Part shown: positions 1 to 5,794 of the stretch, piece after piece
How the letters are laid out: each line of letters opens with the position of its first letter
Numbering within the stretch: position 1 is the first letter of the stretch
NCBI GenBank assembly: GCA_964541215.1
Contig: CAZIPP010000083.1
Span: 1-6,312, forward strand
Direction of reading: 5' to 3'
Source of the DNA: SIG469 sp964541215
Lineage (GTDB): Bacteria; Bacillota; Clostridia; Oscillospirales; Oscillospiraceae
DNA: 6,312 nt
Notes under the pieces: generated by a model
Told to the model about the DNA's origin: nothing
The model's input: only the letters and a program-made list of their open reading frames with translations
Databases searched by the model: none
Position numbers and translations under genes: made by a program

Positions 1-2
1 TT

Positions 3-317
3 TATCGGATGTGGAATAATTTTGACGGAAAGTTAACCCCTTCCTCTGTTCTGCTTCATGAACTGGGGCATCAGCTTCACTTTCGCCTGACAGGAGAGCT
101 ATATAAAGTCCCGGAGAGTTTCTACGGTCATCTCGACAGCCTTGGTGCTGACCGCTCAAACTTGAGCGAGTCGGATTTGCTTGAGGTATTCGCAGACACA
201 TTTCTTCTTGCCGTTATCCATAAAACGAAAGAATTTGGTGATCCTTTTATAGAGATTCCCGAAGATACTAAAGCATGCTGTTATTATTATATTTGTAACA
301 TCCTAGATTCTCTCTAA
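3..317 (+). CDS. Zinc metallopeptidase (HELGH zincin), C-terminal part only
   Basis: The frame is open to the left edge (in-frame codons from position 3), and the ATG at 9 has no ribosome binding site, so this is most likely the tail of a longer gene. Counting from that Met, residues 17-21 are HELGH, the HExxH zinc site in which the two His bind zinc and the Glu activates water. A second acidic cluster, EVFAD at residues 59-63, is the likely source of the third zinc ligand (Glu59), which would make it a gluzincin. The 38-residue gap between the two is longer than I expect for ImmA/IrrE peptidases, so I do not assign that family. No membrane segment or signal peptide is visible. It lies on the same strand as the ATPase-protease pair but is separated by 151 bases that contain a promoter, so it is probably a separate unit. 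The substrate is unknown. Confidence 0.6.
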   Translation, partial: YRMWNNFDGKLTPSSVLLHELGHQLHFRLTGELYKVPESFYGHLDSLGADRSNLSESDLLEVFADTFLLAVIHKTKEFGDPFIEIPEDTKACCYYYICNILDSL

Positions 318-398
318 TATAAGAAATCGCATTATAGGACTATACACCAAACATTTTCTTTCCATAATGACGTAATGCACATTTTGTTTATGATCTTA

Positions 399-427
399 TT
401 GACAACTTTAACAAGGTCAGCTAAAAT
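399..427 (+). promoter_or_regulatory. Sigma-A-type promoter of the ietAS operon
   Basis: A perfect -35 box TTGACA (399-404) and a -10 box TAAAAT (422-427, five of six matches to TATAAT) are separated by 17 bases, the ideal spacing. Transcription would start near 434, leaving about 35 untranslated bases before the GTG at 469. The rest of the 318-468 gap shows no terminator for the upstream gene and no convincing operator. The strength of the match suggests housekeeping, largely constitutive expression of the ATPase and protease. Confidence 0.75.
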
Positions 428-453
428 GAATATGGATAAGTATTGCTAAATGC

Positions 454-463
454 GAGGAGGTGA
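454..463 (+). promoter_or_regulatory. Ribosome binding site that fixes the ietA start
   Basis: GAGGAGGTGA is nearly a full complement of the 16S rRNA 3' end. It is 5 bases from the GTG at 469 (8 from the end of GGAGG). The in-frame GTG at 460 lies inside this site and cannot be the start it serves. Confidence 0.85.
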
Positions 464-468
464 TTATT

Positions 469-1428
469 GTGGCAACTGCAGAACATGTCAAAAACTTAAT
501 CAAGGCGCATTTAGAACATGATAACGAACGTTTCAAAACGGTTATTTTGCAAATTGCTGCTTACGAAGCTAAGCATGGCCACGACACCTTCGCACGAGAA
601 TTGAAGCAATACGCAGAGAAAGTTGGTTCCAGTAAAAACAATGTACTTCGGCTTAATAATCAGAATGACATGCTGGTAATGACTATCCCCTCTGACAGGC
701 TCTCCGATCTCATCGTCTCACAAGAAACCTATGAGCGTATCAATCGAATTCTTATAGAATACCGAAATCGCAATAAATTACTCAAATATGGTTTTAGCAA
801 CAGGCGCAAAATACTCATTGAAGGACAGCCTGGAACTGGAAAAACTTTTACAGCATCCGTTATTGCATCCGAGCTGGACTTACCATTGTATACTGTCCAA
901 ATGGATAAAGTTGTTACCAAGTTTATGGGAGAAACGAGTACAAAGTTGCGTCAAATATTTGACTCTGTTGCCTCCAATACTGGTGTGTACTTTTTCGATG
1001 AGTTCGATGCCATCGGCGCTGACAGAAGTCTTGATAATGAAGTCGGTGAAGCCCGTAGAATCCTGAATAGCTTTTTACAGTTCATAGAACAGGATTCTTC
1101 GGAGAGTATAATTATTGCTGCAACAAACAATCAAAAGCTACTAGATCAAGCACTTTTCAGACGATTTGATGATGTCTTACATTATGCCATGCCCACACCC
1201 GAAGAGATTCAGCGATTGTTTGAGTTAAAGCTTGGCGTATACGACAAGGATTTTTCTGTAACAGCTCCGCTTATGCGGAAAGCTATTGGATTGAGCCACG
1301 CAGAAATTATTCGTGTTTGCGACGATGCTATCAAAATCTCAATCTTGACCAATTCAAGCATAAGTGATACCCAGATAGTGAAATTGCTTGATGAACGAAT
1401 TGCTGCTTATATATCAAAGGAGGCTTAA
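469..1428 (+). CDS. ietA: AAA+ ATPase of an IetAS-type defence/toxin-antitoxin pair
   Basis: A 319-residue cytoplasmic AAA+ ATPase. Seen: a helical N-terminal region (about 1-100), then Walker A GQPGTGKT at 119-126 (Lys125, Thr126), a pore-loop-like KFMGE at 151-155, Walker B VYFFDE at 173-178 (Asp177, Glu178), sensor 1 in AATNN (Asn220/221), Arg231/Arg232 in LFRRFD as likely arginine fingers, and a small helical lid to about 300. All the residues expected of an active hexameric ATPase of the classic AAA clade are present. Known: IetA, an AAA ATPase encoded with the subtilisin-like protease IetS, acts as the antitoxin on pTiC58, and the pair is listed among anti-phage systems. The protease gene follows after only 3 bases, so the two are co-transcribed from the promoter at 399-427. 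Inferred: IetA restrains or activates the protease, perhaps by feeding it substrate. The family call rests on motifs and gene order; alignment was not possible. Confidence 0.87.
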   Translation: MATAEHVKNLIKAHLEHDNERFKTVILQIAAYEAKHGHDTFARELKQYAEKVGSSKNNVLRLNNQNDMLVMTIPSDRLSDLIVSQETYERINRILIEYRNRNKLLKYGFSNRRKILIEGQPGTGKTFTASVIASELDLPLYTVQMDKVVTKFMGETSTKLRQIFDSVASNTGVYFFDEFDAIGADRSLDNEVGEARRILNSFLQFIEQDSSESIIIAATNNQKLLDQALFRRFDDVLHYAMPTPEEIQRLFELKLGVYDKDFSVTAPLMRKAIGLSHAEIIRVCDDAIKISILTNSSISDTQIVKLLDERIAAYISKEA

Positions 1429-1431
1429 CCA

Positions 1432-3903
1432 GTGGCAGTTGAAAAAAAGAATATTTTTCTAAGTGAGACTCGGGATACGCTGCCTTATGTTTCTAGCAGT
1501 AAACCTTTTGAGCATAATTATCCCGTGCGCACCAATCCTGGTGCGCACGCTTCGTTTATAGCCCAAAAACTAAACGAATGCAAATCCCAAGAACTATCCC
1601 AACGTCAAGTCGCAGCCATCCGTTACAAGTCAGGTACATATCTCGAATTCTCCGGAATGGAAAACCATGACTTGTACACAAAATCTTTAGAGAACCTCAG
1701 AAAGGGTATTCGGCTTTTAAATGTACGAAACGACAATGGTATTACAAAGGCTACCGTCTATGTTCCTGCCGGGCAAGAAGCCTACTTCCTTGAAAAGGTG
1801 CAGGCATATGCCGATTCCATTGAAGAAGGTACAAAGCTGAAAAACAACACTTTGGTTCGGAGTATTGAAGATGTCAAATTGGCTATTCTCGACTCGTTTT
1901 GGGTCGGTGATCGCCAGAGTATTCCTACCACGACATCAGTATGGTGCGAGATTTGGCTACGTTTCGAGAAGGATGATCTCGATACTGCTGAGCACGAGTT
2001 CGTTGCGTGCTGCGCAGATGCAAGTATTGAGCTTAATGAACGCCGCATTGTTTTCCCTGAACGGCTTGTGCGTCTGGTTAAGGCAAACCATGATCAGTTG
2101 ATGCAACTGATTTCTAGCTGCAATTACATAGCAGAAATGCGGCGTGCCCCAGAACCTACAAGTTTCTTCGATGAACTTAATGGACGCGAACAAAACGAAT
2201 GGGTTAATGAACTTCTGTCTCGAACAACATATCACCCAACAAATTCGACTGTTTGTATTTTAGATACTGGCATTACTGCCTCACATCCACTACTGGCACC
2301 CGCTATCGAAGATGAACACCTCCAGGCTGTAGAAGTTGCTTGGGGCAAAAATGATCATGATAGCCACGGAACTGGTATGGCTGGAATTGCACTATTCCCT
2401 CAGCTAAAGGATTGTCTCATTTCAGCTGATCCACAAAATATCTACCATCAGATTGAATCCGTAAAGATTCTTCCTCCTAAAGGAGAAAATCCTCCGGATT
2501 TGTATGGAGCAGTAACCGAGCGTGCAGTTGCTCTGGCAGAGATTGCAAATCCTACAGCTGATCGTAGTATCTGTATGGCAGTAACATCCTCAGAATATAA
2601 TACTAATGATGGTAGTCCCACTTCATGGTCTGCTGCAGTGGACAACATCACGTCCGGTGCTGATGGCGGCGATGAAAAACGCCTATTCTTCATTAGCGCA
2701 GGTAACGTAGATCCGTCAGAATTATCTCAGCTAAACTATCCCGACGTTAATATGTTACATGGTGTGGAAAACCCTGGCCAATCATGGAACGCTATCACTG
2801 TTGGTGCATTTGCAAAGGACATTCAAATCGAAAGTGAACAATTTCAAGGTTTCACTGCGGTAGCTGACAAAGGACAAATCTCACCCTATAGTGCTACTTC
2901 TGTAACATGGAAAAAGAAATGGCCCGTAAAACCAGAAATTCTCATGGATGGTGGAAACATTGCTACCAATGGGCACGACTTCACAGAATGTCCTGACTTA
3001 TCTTTACTCACAACAAGTCATCGCCCTCTTATTAGATCCTTCTCCACATTATGGGGTACAAGTTCCGCAACCGCACAGGCATCGCATATGGCAGCGCAAA
3101 TCTATGCTGAATATCCTGGAATATGGCCTGAAACCGTTAGGGCATTGATGATTCACTCGGCTAGATGGACTCCTCAAATGGAAGCTCAGTTCAGAAATGA
3201 TGACTTAAAAACCAGTGGTCGCAGGAATCTCCTTCGTACTTGCGGCTATGGCATTCCTGATCTGAGCAAAGCCATTCAATGCATGAATAATTCCGTTAAT
3301 ATGGTCATACAGGGTGAAATCCAGCCATTTGAGAAAACTTCAAGTGGCCCCAAAATGAAGGAAATGCACCTTCATAAATTGCCCTGGCCTTCTGATGTCC
3401 TTCAAGGTCTCGGCGAGGTTGAAGTTGAGATGCGAGTTACTCTCTCCTACTTTATCGAACCAGGCCCTGGCGAAAAAGGTTGGCAGGATCGCTACCGTTA
3501 TCCTTCATGCGGTTTACGTTTCGATGTTATTAACACGGACGAGGGCGTCGAAGACTTCAAAAAACGCATTAATGTAATGATGCGTGGTGAAGATCGGAAG
3601 GATAAAGGAGAAGGAACTAGTGGTAGCTCCAGGTGGTATCTTGGCTCTGACAATCGAGATGTTGGATCTATCCATTCTGACTTCATAAAAACAAATGCAG
3701 TCGATTTATGCAATGCCAATTATATCGGTGTTTTTCCCGTGATTGGTTGGTGGAGAGAACGAAGCCATCTCGGAAAGTGCAACAGCAAAATGCGCTATTC
3801 ATTGGTTGTATCCCTTTCCACCCCCAGCACAAATATTGACCTATACACACCCATCATTGCACAGATTCGAAACATTGTGCAGATTGATATTCCCACACCC
3901 TAA
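1432..3903 (+). CDS. ietS: Subtilisin-family (S8) serine protease of an IetAS-type pair
   Basis: An 823-residue protein with a complete subtilase triad: Asp278 in ILDTG, His312 in SHGTG, oxyanion Asn425 in SAGN and Ser544 in GTSSATA. The roughly 260-residue N-terminal region and the beta-rich C-terminal region (about 580-823) lie outside the catalytic domain; the large size and the layout fit IetS better than secreted subtilisins. There is no signal peptide, so it should act in the cytoplasm. The start is a GTG, 8 bases after AAAGGAGG (1416-1423), which sits at the end of ietA, so translation is probably coupled. Known: on pTiC58 the protease is the toxic partner and the ATPase neutralises it; in defence the target is, to my knowledge, not settled. 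Inferred: proteolysis of a host or phage protein on infection or on loss of the ATPase. The frame is intact. A strong inverted repeat lies inside codons 31-40. Confidence 0.87.
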   Translation: MAVEKKNIFLSETRDTLPYVSSSKPFEHNYPVRTNPGAHASFIAQKLNECKSQELSQRQVAAIRYKSGTYLEFSGMENHDLYTKSLENLRKGIRLLNVRNDNGITKATVYVPAGQEAYFLEKVQAYADSIEEGTKLKNNTLVRSIEDVKLAILDSFWVGDRQSIPTTTSVWCEIWLRFEKDDLDTAEHEFVACCADASIELNERRIVFPERLVRLVKANHDQLMQLISSCNYIAEMRRAPEPTSFFDELNGREQNEWVNELLSRTTYHPTNSTVCILDTGITASHPLLAPAIEDEHLQAVEVAWGKNDHDSHGTGMAGIALFPQLKDCLISADPQNIYHQIESVKILPPKGENPPDLYGAVTERAVALAEIANPTADRSICMAVTSSEYNTNDGSPTSWSAAVDNITSGADGGDEKRLFFISAGNVDPSELSQLNYPDVNMLHGVENPGQSWNAITVGAFAKDIQIESEQFQGFTAVADKGQISPYSATSVTWKKKWPVKPEILMDGGNIATNGHDFTECPDLSLLTTSHRPLIRSFSTLWGTSSATAQASHMAAQIYAEYPGIWPETVRALMIHSARWTPQMEAQFRNDDLKTSGRRNLLRTCGYGIPDLSKAIQCMNNSVNMVIQGEIQPFEKTSSGPKMKEMHLHKLPWPSDVLQGLGEVEVEMRVTLSYFIEPGPGEKGWQDRYRYPSCGLRFDVINTDEGVEDFKKRINVMMRGEDRKDKGEGTSGSSRWYLGSDNRDVGSIHSDFIKTNAVDLCNANYIGVFPVIGWWRERSHLGKCNSKMRYSLVVSLSTPSTNIDLYTPIIAQIRNIVQIDIPTP
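1524..1549 (+). repeat. Perfect 11-bp inverted repeat within the start of ietS
   Basis: Arms CGTGCGCACCA (1524-1534) and TGGTGCGCACG (1539-1549) flank the four-base loop ATCC. The inner 8-mer GTGCGCAC is itself a palindrome and occurs twice (1525-1532, 1541-1548). The hairpin begins 92 bases into the coding region and spells part of PVRTNPGAHA. No T run follows, so it is not a standard terminator. It could slow ribosomes, protect or direct mRNA cleavage, or bind a protein, and so lower protease output relative to the ATPase. It could also simply follow from a conserved peptide. Confidence 0.7.
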
Positions 3904-3923
3904 CCCAACTAAATCTTACTCTC

Positions 3924-3953
3924 AAACCCGTGTCGGTATCGACACGGGTTTTC
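3924..3953 (+). terminator. Rho-independent terminator of the ietAS operon
   Basis: A perfect 12-base-pair stem, AAACCCGTGTCG (3924-3935) with CGACACGGGTTT (3940-3951), has the loop GTAT and runs into TTTTC. It lies 20 bases after the ietS stop and closes a promoter-to-terminator module that is independent of the recombinase genes. Confidence 0.92.
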
Positions 3954-3969
3954 TTATACCCTGAAGATG

Positions 3970-3998
3970 GCAAATCAGCCCGGCTTCCAACATACCAT
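3970..3998 (+). promoter_or_regulatory. Weak candidate for a SigE-type (mother-cell) promoter of the recombinase unit
   Basis: CATACCAT (3991-3998) matches the SigE -10 consensus CATACA-T except at one base. Fourteen bases upstream, GCAAATC (3970-3976) matches about five of seven positions of the SigE -35 box. No sigma-A promoter is visible between the terminator and the 47-codon gene, although these genes need one. Against it: the predicted start near 4005 falls at the edge of the ribosome binding site (4004-4011), leaving a very short leader. The -10 box also resembles SigK sites. Confidence 0.3.
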
Positions 3999-4017
3999 TG
4001 AGCAAAGGAGGCGTTCT

Positions 4018-4161
4018 ATGAATACGAAAACAGTAATTGTTCACTGCACATATTCGGAGGATGACAACGACATAGCAGATATCATTAAGGAATCTTTCCG
4101 TATTTTTTTACAAAAGGAGCTTCACACATTTGCCACACCCACCCATGATGGTGTATCTTAA
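4018..4161 (+). CDS. 47-residue protein of unknown function upstream of the recombinase
   Basis: The ATG at 4018 follows AAAGGAGG (4004-4011) by 6 bases; the in-frame ATG at 3967 has no such site and is not used here. I do not recognise the protein. It begins with a short beta-like stretch (KTVIVHCTY), then an acidic turn (SEDDND), then an amphipathic helix of about 17 residues (IADIIKESFRIFLQKEL), and ends in a polar tail. Charge is mixed and there is no membrane segment. The gene ends in TAA followed at once by TAG and, one codon later, TGA, all in frame, directly before the RNA structure that covers the recombinase start. Two roles fit: a recombination directionality factor or other partner of the recombinase (the C. 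difficile skin element encodes a small one, CD1234), or a leader peptide whose translation controls the next gene. A run of seven T (4103-4109) lies in its second half. Confidence 0.65.
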   Translation: MNTKTVIVHCTYSEDDNDIADIIKESFRIFLQKELHTFATPTHDGVS

Positions 4162-4219
4162 TAGCGATGAATGGTCGCTAATTTCAAGGAGGTAGTTATG
4201 TTCTTAGAAATCAGCGACC
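4162..4219 (+). promoter_or_regulatory. Leader RNA with two mutually exclusive hairpins covering the recombinase start
   Basis: Long hairpin: 4173-4191 pairs with 4201-4219 with only two 1x1 mismatches (A4180/C4212, A4186/A4206), giving 17 pairs of which two are G-U. It consumes most of the ribosome binding site AAGGAGGT (4186-4193) and leaves a nine-base loop (4192-4200) that ends with the ATG. Short hairpin: TAGCGA (4162-4167) pairs with TCGCTA (4175-4180), whose bases belong to the long stem, so forming it would weaken the blocked state. The stop codon of the 47-codon gene is at 4159-4161, so a terminating ribosome would sit over the short hairpin's first arm. The pairing was traced by hand; no folding energy was computed. 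Confidence 0.6.
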
Positions 4220-5787
4220 CCATGGCTTACCATGTGGCATTATACATCAGACTATCAAAGGAGGATGAGAGCGAAGGCCCTTCCCAGAGCGTAACAAACC
4301 AGCAATCCCTTCTGGATGATTTCGTAAAGAAACACCGTCTGTCTGTCTACGACACCTATATCGACGACGGCTTCAGCGGCACCAACTTCGACCGTCCGGC
4401 ATTTCAACGGATGATCGCAGACATTGAAGCCAAAAAGGTCAACATGGTCATCACCAAAGACCTCTCCCGTCTGGGCAGAGACTATATCATGACCGGTCAC
4501 TATATGGAGCGGTACTTCCCGGAAAAACGGGTACGCTACATCTCCCTCCTGGACGGTATTGACACCGGCGTGGAATCCACCGCCAATGACATTACACCCT
4601 TCCGGGCCATCATGAACGATATGTACGCCAAGGACATTTCCAAGAAGATCAAGTCCGTCAAGCGTGACAAGCAGCGCAAGGGTCAGTTCATCGGTGGCAA
4701 GCCCATGTATGGCTATAAGATGCATCCCACCGAGAAGAACAAAATCGTCATTGATGAGGAAGTAGCACCCATCGTTCGACGAATCTTCGCCATGGCACTG
4801 GACGGTATGAGCTGCCGCAAAATTGCGGCAACCCTAAACGACGAAGGCATCCCCACCCCGGCAACTTATGCAAATCTGCCTGTAGGAAATCCCGGGCCCT
4901 ACACCGGACTGTGGAGCAGTGAGCGAATCTCAGATATGCTGCAAAACGAAACCTATATTGGAAACATGGTTCAGGGACGGATGGTGAAGGTCAACTACAA
5001 GTCCAAGAAGTGCCTGCGTCAGCCAAGAGAAAAATGGGTGATCGTTGAGAACACTCACGAACCGCTTGTTGACAGAGAGACCTTTCAAAAGGTGCGTCTG
5101 CTGGTGGAAAGCCGCAAGCATACTCGCAGTCGAACCTATGACTTTCTGCTGAAAGGTTTGATCTTCTGCCATGAGTGTGGATATCCGCTGGCAACCTTGA
5201 ACCGCAAAAACGCCGCAGGAGAGGAACGCCTGTTCTTCGTGTGCCGTACCTATCAGCGATTCACGAAAGCAGGTGTCTGTACCTGCCACTCCATCAAGGA
5301 GCAGACCGTCACAGAAGCAGTGCTTACCAAGGTTCGGGAAGTCTGCCAGGCATATCTCAATGCTGATGAATTACTACCGATGGCACAGAAGACTTTCGAA
5401 GCCGCCAGAGCCGCAGACAGCACGGAATCCGAAATCCAATCCCTGAAAACCAGAATCGATACCATGACAGCGAACCTCGACCGGATGTACATGGATAAAC
5501 TCTCCGGCATTCTAAATGAAGATGACTTCCAGCGGATCTACTTAAAAGTAAAAGCTGACCGTTCCAAACTGGAAGGTCAGCTCAAAGAACTGGAGAGAAA
5601 ACAAGAATCCCCCGCCAAGGCGGAGGATGAAGCAAAGGCTCTGGTTCAGCGGTTCATCGATAGCGCCTGCGCCAGCCGGGAGCTGCTGGTCAGCCTGATC
5701 GAGCGAATCGAACTCAGCGAGGATAAACAACTCTATATTAAATTCCGCTTCAAACAGCTTAATTCGGCACAGTTTGGAGCAAAATAA
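4198..5787 (+). CDS. Large serine recombinase, likely skin excisionase/integrase (SpoIVCA-like)
   Basis: A 529-residue site-specific recombinase that cuts and rejoins attachment sites through a phosphoserine intermediate. Domains in order: resolvase catalytic domain (about 11-155) with nucleophile Ser20 in YIRLS and the DLSRLGRD motif at 88-95 (Ser90, Arg91, Arg94); recombinase DNA-binding domain (about 165-295); zinc ribbon (about 318-368) with Cys324, Cys327, Cys349 and Cys361/Cys363; a charged coiled-coil stretch (about 405-470); and a C-terminal tail. Length and layout are normal for the family. The start at 4198 is chosen because AAGGAGGT (4186-4193) precedes it; the in-frame ATG at 4171 has no binding site and 4222 is internal. 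It converges with the interrupted sigK and ends 7 bases before that frame's stop, the expected place for an enzyme acting on this junction. The spoIVCA-like role is inferred from position; related enzymes also serve transposons and phages. Confidence 0.92.
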   Translation: MFLEISDPMAYHVALYIRLSKEDESEGPSQSVTNQQSLLDDFVKKHRLSVYDTYIDDGFSGTNFDRPAFQRMIADIEAKKVNMVITKDLSRLGRDYIMTGHYMERYFPEKRVRYISLLDGIDTGVESTANDITPFRAIMNDMYAKDISKKIKSVKRDKQRKGQFIGGKPMYGYKMHPTEKNKIVIDEEVAPIVRRIFAMALDGMSCRKIAATLNDEGIPTPATYANLPVGNPGPYTGLWSSERISDMLQNETYIGNMVQGRMVKVNYKSKKCLRQPREKWVIVENTHEPLVDRETFQKVRLLVESRKHTRSRTYDFLLKGLIFCHECGYPLATLNRKNAAGEERLFFVCRTYQRFTKAGVCTCHSIKEQTVTEAVLTKVREVCQAYLNADELLPMAQKTFEAARAADSTESEIQSLKTRIDTMTANLDRMYMDKLSGILNEDDFQRIYLKVKADRSKLEGQLKELERKQESPAKAEDEAKALVQRFIDSACASRELLVSLIERIELSEDKQLYIKFRFKQLNSAQFGAK

Positions 5788-5794
5788 AAACTTT

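Noticed and set aside
333..344. TATAG/CTATA inverted repeat in the gap before ietA as an operator
   Set aside because: Five A/T-rich pairs about 55 bases before the -35 box are expected by chance.
460..468. Upstream GTG as the start of ietA
   Set aside because: It overlaps the ribosome binding site itself; GTG 469 has the right spacing.
3743..3964. 73-codon frame overlapping the ietS end and the terminator
   Set aside because: It is out of frame with ietS, runs through the terminator hairpin and has no ribosome binding site of its own.
3967..4017. ATG 3967 as the start of the small gene
   Set aside because: It has no ribosome binding site, and the extension contains the strong site that serves ATG 4018.
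4171..4197. ATG 4171 as the recombinase start
   Set aside because: No binding site precedes it, and it sits in the loop of the short leader hairpin; ATG 4198 follows AAGGAGGT.
4255..4725. 156-codon open frame on the minus strand within the recombinase gene
   Set aside because: It lies wholly opposite a clear recombinase domain, shows no recognisable motif and has no convincing ribosome binding site; it is a shadow of biased codon use.
5747..5780. Nine-pair inverted repeat at the end of the recombinase gene as a terminator between the convergent genes
   Set aside because: The loop is 16 bases, and neither strand has a T run after the stem.
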